A DNA stretch of 22,028 nucleotides from a virus, in IMG/VR virus record IMGVR_UViG_3300046753_000083, positions 1 through 22,028 of that record, one strand, 5' to 3'. The first letter of the stretch is position 1; every line of letters starts with the position of its first letter. Position numbers and translations under genes: made by a program. The notes below the pieces were generated by a model that was not told the origin of the DNA, ran no database searches, and saw only the letters and a list, made by a program, of their open reading frames with translations. This document shows positions 15,435 to 21,201 of the stretch, one piece after another.

Positions 15435-15513
15435 CGTTGTGATCAAAGTATATCAGGATGTCTTGTATCTCATCCTTCGTCAGTGTTGGGTACTCCTTCA
15501 TCCAGAACTGCAT
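15424..15513 (-). CDS. tiny ORF between uvsX and the oxygenase (29 residues)
   Basis: M-Q-F-W-M-K-E-Y-P-T-L-T-K-D-E-I-Q-D-I-L is followed by nine residues and TAA. A strong Shine-Dalgarno (GGAGGAGGAG) lies immediately 5' of the ATG at 15513; an in-frame ATG at 15525 is also possible. The product looks like a real short amphipathic helix-turn-helix (E-Y-P-T-L-T-K-D-E, then D-I-L-I-Y-F-D). It overlaps the uvsX 3' end by 44 nt and the oxygenase start by 11 nt. It could be a genuine micro-protein or a translational-coupling leader for the oxygenase. Composition and RBS argue for translation. Confidence 0.5.
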   Translation of the reverse strand: MQFWMKEYPTLTKDEIQDILIYFDHNDAN

Positions 15514-16522
15514 CTCCTCCTCCATAACTGAACTGTTGTCTGGCGACGGCGTCAAGCTTGTCAAGGACTTCTGGGGTGAAGTATTTTTCTGGGTCGGCGA
15601 GGATAGCTTTCGCATAAACCTTCTTACCGTCGAACTCATAACGCCCAGCCACGTTCTTCCAGAGTCCGCCTGCCTCACCGAGTTCAAGAAGTCCGTAGTA
15701 GGTGTCCAATCCTCTTTGATCATAATAAAGTCTCACTTCAACTTGTTGGTTCTCTTTACTTAGACGCGACTTAGCAGTCTTTGCGCGGATAATGTTTCCA
15801 ACAATTTCTTTTCCATCTTTCTCCTTTTTCTTGCTAAGGTAGATAATCGAACTTGCTGCATACTTGAGTCCAGAACCACCTCCCATCTCTTTAGTTGGTA
15901 CGTAAGCTCCGATGACGTCGTAAGTATGGTTGGTAACAATAAGCGGAACATCTGCTTGTCCTAGTTTGAGTGTGAGCATTCTGAAAGCACCTTTGACGAG
16001 TTGAGACTTCGTCATGTCTTTCACTTGTTTGTCAATGAGTGCGTCTCCAATCTCTTTCTCTGTGGAGAGCATTCCAAGAGAGTCAAGAACGAACATCATA
16101 GGCTGTCTATCAGCCTTGTCCAGTTTCATGTATTTATCTACAGATTGAAGAGCCTTGACTCTGAACTCTTCAATTGTAACAACATTCATTACAACAAAGC
16201 GAGAGGTATCGATATCACGCTCTTCAAGTAAGGAACGAGTAATAGCTGACTCAGTATCAAAATAGACGACAATCCCGTCAGGATTAGTATCCAGGAAGTT
16301 TCTGACAACTGCAAGAGCGAAGAAAGTCTTTCCTGTGGAACTTTCACCAGCGATAGCAGTAATCTTATTACCAGAAAGGCCGCCGTAGATGCTGCCAGAA
16401 ACAAGAGCGTTAAAGATATACGAACCAGTACTAACGTATCTTTCATCTTCTTCGATATCTTTTGCGAGAAGGGCGTATTCTTGTCCGACATCTTTGATTA
16501 GTGATTTTAGAAATGTGCTCAT
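15470..16522 (-). CDS. uvsX: RecA-like recombinase UvsX
   Basis: A 350-residue recombinase that loads on single-stranded DNA and drives strand exchange and recombination-dependent replication. Walker A G-E-S-S-T-G-K-T is at 59-66 and Walker B F-V-L-D-S-L-G at 144-150. V-V-Y-F-D-T-E-S-A (86-94) and the later I-V-T-N-H-T-Y region match the RecA/UvsX core. The N-terminal helix (M-S-T-F-L-K-S-L) fits the oligomerisation arm, and the acidic D-E-G tail is typical. The ATG overlaps the stop of a 53-residue ORF (ATGA); no separate Shine-Dalgarno is needed. Gene order gp43-small ORF-uvsX-oxygenase-gp41 is that of T4-like cyanophages. Confidence 0.96.
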   Translation of the reverse strand: MSTFLKSLIKDVGQEYALLAKDIEEDERYVSTGSYIFNALVSGSIYGGLSGNKITAIAGESSTGKTFFALAVVRNFLDTNPDGIVVYFDTESAITRSLLEERDIDTSRFVVMNVVTIEEFRVKALQSVDKYMKLDKADRQPMMFVLDSLGMLSTEKEIGDALIDKQVKDMTKSQLVKGAFRMLTLKLGQADVPLIVTNHTYDVIGAYVPTKEMGGGSGLKYAASSIIYLSKKKEKDGKEIVGNIIRAKTAKSRLSKENQQVEVRLYYDQRGLDTYYGLLELGEAGGLWKNVAGRYEFDGKKVYAKAILADPEKYFTPEVLDKLDAVARQQFSYGGGDAVLDEGVPNTDEG

Positions 16523-16680
16523 GGGTTGCAGCAGAGAGTAATAAGTTCGTAGTTGTTGAGGGATTCAAGATGTTTGCGATATTCATCTGGATCCCAATCT
16601 GGGTTGCCTTCACAATCAACCTGTACAGATTCGTCAATGATTTCTTTTCTCCTTTCTTTTGTAAGAAAATAATTTATCAT
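16519..16680 (-). CDS. conserved-type small protein between gp43 and uvsX (53 residues)
   Basis: The ORF runs from an ATG at 16680 to a TGA at 16519. It fits exactly between gp43C and uvsX with 4 nt ATGA overlaps on both sides. It starts M-I-N-Y-F-L-T-K-E-R-R-K-E, then has an acidic middle with D-W-D-P-D-E-Y and ends in T-L-C-C-N-P. No known fold is visible. It is too short for most length cut-offs, but the perfect coupling at both ends makes it almost certainly a gene. A role in replication or recombination is suggested by position only. Confidence 0.8.
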   Translation of the reverse strand: MINYFLTKERRKEIIDESVQVDCEGNPDWDPDEYRKHLESLNNYELITLCCNP

Positions 16681-17840
16681 GTGAAAAAATCAAATAGGGT
16701 TGCGGTTTTTTCTGATTGCCATCCAATGGTATCCAGAATAACCTGGAGTGGATCAATGAATGACTTTTGAAACATTGTATCATAATCCAAGAACTTATGT
16801 AAATCAAACTCAGGTGGTAATTCAGTAATGAATGACATAATGTTACCACCAGTTGGATTAGGAACTCTGAGGAAGACGAATCTAATCTTCTCACCATCTT
16901 GAATGATGTTGTACTTATTAGTCAGTTGATTCTGTCTCAGGAGGTGGTTGAACATGATACAACCTCTGATGTGAATGGGACATCCTTTCTTATACAGAGT
17001 AGAGACATCCATAAACTTAGAGATGTTATTACCTGTTCTTGGAAAGGCAATTACTTCAGGTGGTAGAGATTCAAACTCCTTACGTTTAGAAGCAACATAC
17101 TCAATGAGTTCCTCCTCTGTACCTTCCATAATAATCTTGAGAGACTCTTTGATGTAAGCACGACAAGGCTTAGGTGTTGAGGACTTGACAGCCTCAATAC
17201 CCATCATCTTGAGCTTAGGTTCCTCATACCTAACACCCTCATTGTCCCATACATTCAGGATGTATCGCTTCTTAGCAGTCCAGATACCACGTTCAGCAAT
17301 ACACTCTCGCTTCATCACGAGAGTCTCTTCATAACAGTTCAGGTAGTCAGAGAGCTCTTTGTATGACTCATCAATGAATGGTTCAATCTTATCCTGACAG
17401 AACTTGTTTAGAATGTCGACAGTTCTTTCGCTTGGTAAGCTACCGTTGGATGCAGCCCTATCCACAAGACTCCCAAGATTAAGGTAGATACTATCAGTAT
17501 CCGAAGCAACAACATAATCTGTATCCTTAGTACCCAACATCTTATTTACATACTCATTGAGCTTACGTTCAATCCAACGAATAGCAACCTGTCCTGTACA
17601 TGTGATAGCCTCAGCATTCTCAAGACGATAGTGCCTGAAGTAGTTGTTACCAATTGCTCCATACAACGAATTCAAACAGATCTTTCGCACCATCTGGAAG
17701 TTACTGAACTTAGTTACATCCTTCACAGTCTGAGCATGAAGTTCTAGTAGTTGTTCATTAGAGAGGTGAGATAAGTCTTTACCTGACTTTACAATCTCTT
17801 CTTGTGCTTCTTCACCAGCACCACCGATTAAATATCCCAC
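16677..17840 (-). CDS. 43B: DNA polymerase gp43, C-terminal fragment of a split gene (motifs B and C, thumb)
   Basis: A 387-residue C-terminal half of a family B polymerase. Motif B R-K-I-C-L-N-S-L-Y-G is at 52-61 and motif C S-D-T-D-S-I-Y at 113-119 (Asp114, Asp116 catalytic), then the thumb. The C-terminus ends T-L-F-D-F-F-T, matching the T4 clamp-binding tail. It starts at a GTG that shares its G with the TAG stop of the N-terminal half (TAGTG). A Shine-Dalgarno GAGAGG sits 9 nt upstream at 17850-17855, so it is translated as a separate chain. The first 45 residues replace part of the fingers region. Together with gp43N it should form one polymerase. Confidence 0.93.
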   Translation of the reverse strand: MGYLIGGAGEEAQEEIVKSGKDLSHLSNEQLLELHAQTVKDVTKFSNFQMVRKICLNSLYGAIGNNYFRHYRLENAEAITCTGQVAIRWIERKLNEYVNKMLGTKDTDYVVASDTDSIYLNLGSLVDRAASNGSLPSERTVDILNKFCQDKIEPFIDESYKELSDYLNCYEETLVMKRECIAERGIWTAKKRYILNVWDNEGVRYEEPKLKMMGIEAVKSSTPKPCRAYIKESLKIIMEGTEEELIEYVASKRKEFESLPPEVIAFPRTGNNISKFMDVSTLYKKGCPIHIRGCIMFNHLLRQNQLTNKYNIIQDGEKIRFVFLRVPNPTGGNIMSFITELPPEFDLHKFLDYDTMFQKSFIDPLQVILDTIGWQSEKTATLFDFFT

Positions 17841-19306
17841 TAGTTAATACCTCTCTTCTTCATCTCAGATTCCACATCAACTAACAACTGTTTATATTGT
17901 AGCATACGTTTCTTATAACCTACACGTTCTTCATACATCTTGATGACTAACTCAGGCATCATACCAGTCATAGTCTTATCATACAGGGCACCATTAGCTG
18001 CTACAGCATAATCACCAGGTGGATTGACTGTCTCTTTCTTATCAATCAATTTAAGATGATTCACATCAACATGTTTGTTGGGAATCAATGTCTCTGGTGA
18101 TACATTAAGAAATCTAATGAGTGAAGGATACAGTGAGTTCAAGTCAAAGGATACAATCCAATCATAAGCACCTGGTTTAGGTTCTTTAACATAAGCACCA
18201 ATAAATTGATCTGGTTTCTCATTGCTCTTCATCAATGGAAGGACAATGTTCTGTTTCTTCAGGTAATTATAGATGATGATGTCCCATAGTCTTACCTGTG
18301 CAAATGTATCAGTGTAGTTACACTTGGCATCATACGCCATCAACATCACCAAGTCAATGAGTTTCATCTTCTCTTCTAACCTGTCAACCAGATCCACGTC
18401 AACTAGGTTGTAATCAACGAACTTCTGCCAGTTGCCATCATAGAACTCTTTGAAGGTAGCAAACTCAGAGTGATCAAGTTTCTTCTGTCCTAACTCAACC
18501 TCAGCAATGTAATCAAGGCGATAAGATTCTTGGTTGGTATAGGTAAACTTCTTATAGATGTCAAGGTAGTCAAGAACTGAGACACCAGCAATGTCATAAG
18601 TCTGTTGCTTTCTACCAAACACCTCTACCAACTTCTCACTCACCATTCTCCAAGGTGAGATGTCTCTCATTTGATTCAAACCTAGGACATTACGTACACG
18701 ATTGACAATGAATGGGATGTCAAACATGTTCACATTCCAACCTGTAATCACTTCAGGTCCAACATCTTGCCACCATGCAAGGAATGTCTTCAATAGAATG
18801 ATTTCATCTTCACAATAGATGTACTCTACATCATCACGTGTAGGTGTATAAGGACGTGATCCAAAGGTAATCAGTCTCTTAGTATTAAAATTCTTGAGTG
18901 TGATGAGTAGGATTTCTTCTGTTGCTTCTTCAGGTTTAGGAAATCCATTCTCTGATGATGTCTCAATATCTAGAGACCAGAGTTTAATCTTATCAATGTC
19001 ATAGTTGATGTCTTCTGGATACTGTTCCGAGATGAACTGATACAGATATCTTTCAAATCCATACACCTTGGTGCCTGAGACATTGGAGTAGTCTTCAATG
19101 AATTGACGACACTCCTTCATTGAACCAGGTTGAATAGGTGACACAGAAACACCATCCAAGGTTTTAAACTTAGATGGTTTTTTAGACTGCAAAAAGAGGG
19201 TGGGTTGAAAACGGGTTTTCTCCATAAAGGATCCGCCCTTTTGATCATCCCAACCTCTCAGGAGTATTTCATTGCCGTACAAACGAGCGAAGGTATAGAA
19301 ACGAAT
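17840..19306 (-). CDS. 43A: DNA polymerase gp43, N-terminal fragment of a split gene (exonuclease and motif A)
   Basis: 488 residues from a proposed ATT start at 19306. It contains exonuclease motifs D-I-E-T (113-116), N-M-F-D (193-196) and Y-N-L-V-D (299-303), then polymerase motif A D-L-N-S-L-Y-P-S-L-I (388-397). The chain ends in the fingers helices (E-R-V-G-Y-K-K-R-M ... M-K-K-R-G-I-N) at a TAG, just before motif B would follow. The first in-frame TTG is at 19282, but an ATT at 19306 is preceded by AGGAG with 7 nt spacing and restores an R-F-Y-T-F start similar to other T4-like gp43 proteins. No ATG is available. A GIY-YIG gene lies divergently only 40 nt upstream. Confidence 0.92.
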   Translation of the reverse strand: MRFYTFARLYGNEILLRGWDDQKGGSFMEKTRFQPTLFLQSKKPSKFKTLDGVSVSPIQPGSMKECRQFIEDYSNVSGTKVYGFERYLYQFISEQYPEDINYDIDKIKLWSLDIETSSENGFPKPEEATEEILLITLKNFNTKRLITFGSRPYTPTRDDVEYIYCEDEIILLKTFLAWWQDVGPEVITGWNVNMFDIPFIVNRVRNVLGLNQMRDISPWRMVSEKLVEVFGRKQQTYDIAGVSVLDYLDIYKKFTYTNQESYRLDYIAEVELGQKKLDHSEFATFKEFYDGNWQKFVDYNLVDVDLVDRLEEKMKLIDLVMLMAYDAKCNYTDTFAQVRLWDIIIYNYLKKQNIVLPLMKSNEKPDQFIGAYVKEPKPGAYDWIVSFDLNSLYPSLIRFLNVSPETLIPNKHVDVNHLKLIDKKETVNPPGDYAVAANGALYDKTMTGMMPELVIKMYEERVGYKKRMLQYKQLLVDVESEMKKRGIN

Positions 19307-19346
19307 GGTCTTACTCCTAAATAATAATAACGAACGTTTAGAATAA

Positions 19347-19826
19347 ATGTATTCTATCTATCTCATACATTGTATCACAACTGGTAAGAAATATGTAGGG
19401 CAAACCAAAGGAAAGGTTGAGAATAGGGTACAACAACATTTCAACAAGAATACACCTACTCACTCACGTAGCCCACGCTTGTATCAAGCAATGGAGAAGT
19501 ATGGTAGAGAGAACTTCATTTGGGGTTTAGTAGAGCAGTGTGATGAGAGCTTAGCAAATGAGAGAGAATGCGATATAATAAGAGAATACGCTACATTTTC
19601 TCACGGATACAACTCTACTATTGGTGGTTCTACATTCAAAAAGCACTCACCTGAGACTAAAGCAAAGATGAGTGCTACTTGGAAATCAAAAGGTACTTCA
19701 AACCGTAAAGGTAAGAAGAATAGTGAGGAAAGTAATGCAAAAAGAAGGGCGACAATGCTTGCCAGAAAGGAGGCAGGACTTTATTGTGGTCGCCCTAAAG
19801 GTTCAATACCTTGGAATAAGAAATAA
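19347..19826 (+). CDS. GIY-YIG homing endonuclease with NUMOD3-type motifs
   Basis: A 159-residue free-standing homing endonuclease of the Seg/Mob type. The GIY-YIG core is seen as S-I-Y (3-5) and Y-V-G-Q-T (16-20), with Arg27 and His31 in N-R-V-Q-Q-H and a later acidic E-R-E-C-D with the G-Y-N-S-T-I-G-G segment. After residue 88, repeated K-K-H-S-P-E-T-K-A-K-M-S and G-K-K-N-S-E-E-S-N-A-K-R blocks are NUMOD3-type DNA-binding modules. It is the only plus-strand gene here, inserted between the operon genes and the split polymerase. No good Shine-Dalgarno is seen. Such genes spread by cutting endonuclease-free alleles of nearby genes, so gp43 is the likely target (inference). Confidence 0.93.
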   Translation: MYSIYLIHCITTGKKYVGQTKGKVENRVQQHFNKNTPTHSRSPRLYQAMEKYGRENFIWGLVEQCDESLANERECDIIREYATFSHGYNSTIGGSTFKKHSPETKAKMSATWKSKGTSNRKGKKNSEESNAKRRATMLARKEAGLYCGRPKGSIPWNKK

Positions 19827-19828
19827 TC

Positions 19829-20047
19829 TCACAGGTTCTTTTTACGTTGTTCCTGTAGATATTGTATCACATCTTCTCTGATTTGCATCAACTCATCATA
19901 ACAACCTTGGTTGCGTGCACACTGACGCAACCTGTGGTCTGCTTTTAGAACTGACTCAGTGAATAGTGTCAGACCATCAATATATTGGGTCTTCGATGTA
20001 CTTGGGTTCGTACTCATCGTCAGGCTCAGTAGGGATGTTATCTTCAT
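19829..20047 (-). CDS. small helical hypothetical protein, start uncertain
   Basis: Up to 72 residues. The convincing part begins near Y-I-D-G-L-T-L-F-T-E-S-V-L-K-A-D-H-R-L-R-Q-C and ends in a helix D-E-L-M-Q-I-R-E-D-V-I-Q-Y-L-Q-E-Q-R-K-K-N-L. It is an all-helical, charged protein with two Cys. ATGs at 20047 and 20017 both lie inside the upstream gene (71 or 41 nt overlap) and lack a Shine-Dalgarno; an ATT next to the upstream stop is also possible, as in gp43N. The gene converges on the GIY-YIG gene with 2 nt between stops. Function unknown. Confidence 0.62.
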   Translation of the reverse strand: MKITSLLSLTMSTNPSTSKTQYIDGLTLFTESVLKADHRLRQCARNQGCYDELMQIREDVIQYLQEQRKKNL

Positions 20048-20336
20048 TTAGGACAATAGGCTCAGCCTTCTTACGAGCTTCACTTATTTGTTTACTAAAC
20101 TTATTTGTGTACGCTTCAGCAACTGCCTCAGTTGGTTCACACATTGTCAGAAGAATGTCTGACTGTAGGAGGATGTGCTCATCAGGTGTATGCTCAGGCC
20201 ATCGCGTGAGCACCACCTTTTGCTTTCCTGAAATGACACAAGGACACAATAGATGTACCTTGGGTTCATATTCAAGTTGATCAGTCGCTGCTATTAGCGT
20301 CTGTCCCGTCTTCAACACTACTATCGCCAGGTCCAT
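19977..20336 (-). CDS. small beta-rich protein, paralogue of the upstream gene product (copy 2)
   Basis: 119 residues. It has the layout of the upstream product: I-V-V-L-K-T-G-Q-T-L-I-A (5-16), a variable middle, then L-Q-S-D-I-L-L-T-M-C-E-P followed by A-E-A-Y. The acidic, disordered tail is also shared. The N-terminal part looks like an Sm/SH3-type small barrel, but this is only a guess from pattern. The ATG at 20336 gives a 56 nt overlap with the preceding gene, encoded in a different frame. Function unknown; the position at the head of the replication operon suggests a regulatory or replication-linked role. Confidence 0.75.
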   Translation of the reverse strand: MDLAIVVLKTGQTLIAATDQLEYEPKVHLLCPCVISGKQKVVLTRWPEHTPDEHILLQSDILLTMCEPTEAVAEAYTNKFSKQISEARKKAEPIVLNEDNIPTEPDDEYEPKYIEDPIY

Positions 20337-20655
20337 CAGTCAAATCCATACTTGTTAGGGGTTCATCAGGTGTTACAATTTCTTTGTAACGTGTTGCTAC
20401 ATCATCACGTGGTTCAAGGATTGCCACAATGTGATCAGCCTTGATGGTGAATGATTGCTCATCAGAGAGGATACAGTATGGAAGGTATTGGATTGCAATA
20501 CCCTTCTCATCATTATCCTCAGTTGGTGCATAAGACACCAGACGTGGACGATCAAGCCAATACCCAATCAGCTCTTCTGTTTCTTTGTTCTCTACCTGCT
20601 TAGCGTCAGCAACGATATGCTGACCCAATGCGGTTACTAATACTTTTACGGCCAT
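20281..20655 (-). CDS. small beta-rich protein, paralogue of the following gene product (copy 1)
   Basis: 124 residues. V-L-V-T-A-L-G-Q-H-I-V-A-D (5-17), then G-Y-W-L-D-R-P-R-L-V, then I-K-A-D-H-I-V-A-I-L-E-P with a downstream R-Y-K. This order parallels the following gene, so the two are tandem paralogues. The Asp/Ser/Gly-rich tail is likely disordered. It may be a small Sm/SH3-like barrel, but that is not proven. It is the first gene behind a perfect sigma70 promoter and is therefore probably expressed early with the replication genes. Confidence 0.8.
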   Translation of the reverse strand: MAVKVLVTALGQHIVADAKQVENKETEELIGYWLDRPRLVSYAPTEDNDEKGIAIQYLPYCILSDEQSFTIKADHIVAILEPRDDVATRYKEIVTPDEPLTSMDLTDGPGDSSVEDGTDANSSD

Positions 20656-20666
20656 AATTGTTAGTA

Positions 20667-20692
20667 AAGCCTCCTTATTATACAGGAGGCTT
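20667..20692. terminator. 8 bp hairpin embedded in the operon promoter
   Basis: AAGCCTCC and GGAGGCTT form a perfect 8 bp stem with a 10 nt loop containing the -10 box. On the minus strand it lies 9 nt after the hsp20 stop and could end hsp20 transcripts, but only three Ts follow the stem (TTTACT). Its overlap with the promoter also allows an operator role. Confidence 0.4.
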
Positions 20693-20705
20693 GGTTAAAT
20701 GTCAA
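20677..20705 (-). promoter_or_regulatory. perfect consensus sigma70 promoter (TTGACA-N17-TATAAT)
   Basis: Minus-strand TTGACA (20700-20705) and TATAAT (20677-20682) are separated by exactly 17 nt, 12 of 12 consensus bases. The TGA of TTGACA is the hsp20 stop codon. Transcription would start near 20670 and lead into the two paralogues, gp43, uvsX and gp41. This is a strong early-promoter candidate using unmodified host RNA polymerase. Confidence 0.8.
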
Positions 20706-21115
20706 GTGATTGGAAGTTCTTTACGTTTCTGTTCTTCTGGAACAACGAGAGTGATAGGAATGATAAGCATTCCATTCTCATAACGTGGTGTGCCAACTTC
20801 AGCTTGATCTCCAAGCTGCCAGTTGCGACTGAATGTTCTCTGTGCAATTCCTCTATGGAGGAACTGACGTGTGTCTGCTGTTGGTGCAGTTGTGCTGACA
20901 CCTAAGACTCCACGATGAGTTGTGACACTAATGTCTTCTTTGGCAATTCCTGCCAAAGCAATATGCAACTCCTGAGAGAATTCATCAACCTTGATGATGT
21001 TGTATGGAGGGTAGTTGGAAGATGTGTTGTCCACTAGAGCATCTAGCCTGTGAAACATGTCTTCTACACCCAGTGTGACAGGAGCATAGCGCTCCCAACG
21101 TGTTAGGTTATTCAT
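20702..21115 (-). CDS. hsp20: small heat-shock protein, Hsp20/alpha-crystallin
   Basis: 137 residues from the ATG at 21115, chosen because a Shine-Dalgarno AAAGGAGA sits 5 nt upstream; an upstream in-frame extension to 21166 lacks one. The alpha-crystallin domain spans about residues 38-130, with E-L-H-I-A-L-A-G-I, R-G-I-A-Q-R-T-F-S-R and N-G-M-L-I-I-P. A P-E-E-Q-K-R-K-E-L-P-I-T tail carries the I/L-P-I oligomerisation motif. It holds unfolding proteins soluble and, in cyanophages, is a hallmark gene (role in head or baseplate assembly or host protein protection is unproven). A late promoter and leader hairpin lie upstream. Confidence 0.94.
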   Translation of the reverse strand: MNNLTRWERYAPVTLGVEDMFHRLDALVDNTSSNYPPYNIIKVDEFSQELHIALAGIAKEDISVTTHRGVLGVSTTAPTADTRQFLHRGIAQRTFSRNWQLGDQAEVGTPRYENGMLIIPITLVVPEEQKRKELPIT

Positions 21116-21137
21116 TTGGTTCTCCTTTAAAAGCAAG

Positions 21138-21170
21138 AAAAAAGTGAGTCCCTTACGGCAACTCACTCTT
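21138..21170 (-). terminator. hairpin with T-run in the hsp20 leader (intrinsic terminator or attenuator)
   Basis: AGTGAGT and ACTCACT (21161-21167 and 21143-21149) form a 7 bp stem, extendable by A-T and G-T pairs, with an 11 nt loop followed by TTTTTT. It stands 3' of the lysine-rich protein gene and directly after the late -10 motif, so it can end the upstream transcript or attenuate the hsp20 transcript. Confidence 0.6.
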
Positions 21171-21177
21171 ATTTATA
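21170..21177 (-). promoter_or_regulatory. T4 late promoter, perfect TATAAATA
   Basis: Minus-strand TATAAATA is an exact match to the T4 late promoter. It lies 54 nt upstream of the hsp20 ATG and would give a leader containing the hairpin at 21138-21170. Confidence 0.7.
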
Positions 21178-21201
21178 ACCTAATTTGAGGTGATTGTCAA
21201 A

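Noticed and set aside
15458-15763. Plus-strand 101-codon frame antisense to uvsX
   Set aside because: It is a shadow of the well-supported uvsX frame, with no RBS or recognisable domain.
17838-17846. Programmed -1 frameshift joining the two gp43 halves
   Set aside because: A -1 shift would fuse the frames, but no slippery heptamer or downstream structure is visible and the second ORF has its own Shine-Dalgarno and GTG start.
19672-19881. Alternative plus-strand frame inside the GIY-YIG gene
   Set aside because: It overlaps the NUMOD3-type region in another frame and has no family features.
21115-21166. Upstream extension of hsp20 to 21166
   Set aside because: The extension covers the leader hairpin and lacks a Shine-Dalgarno; the ATG at 21115 has AAAGGAGA at good spacing.
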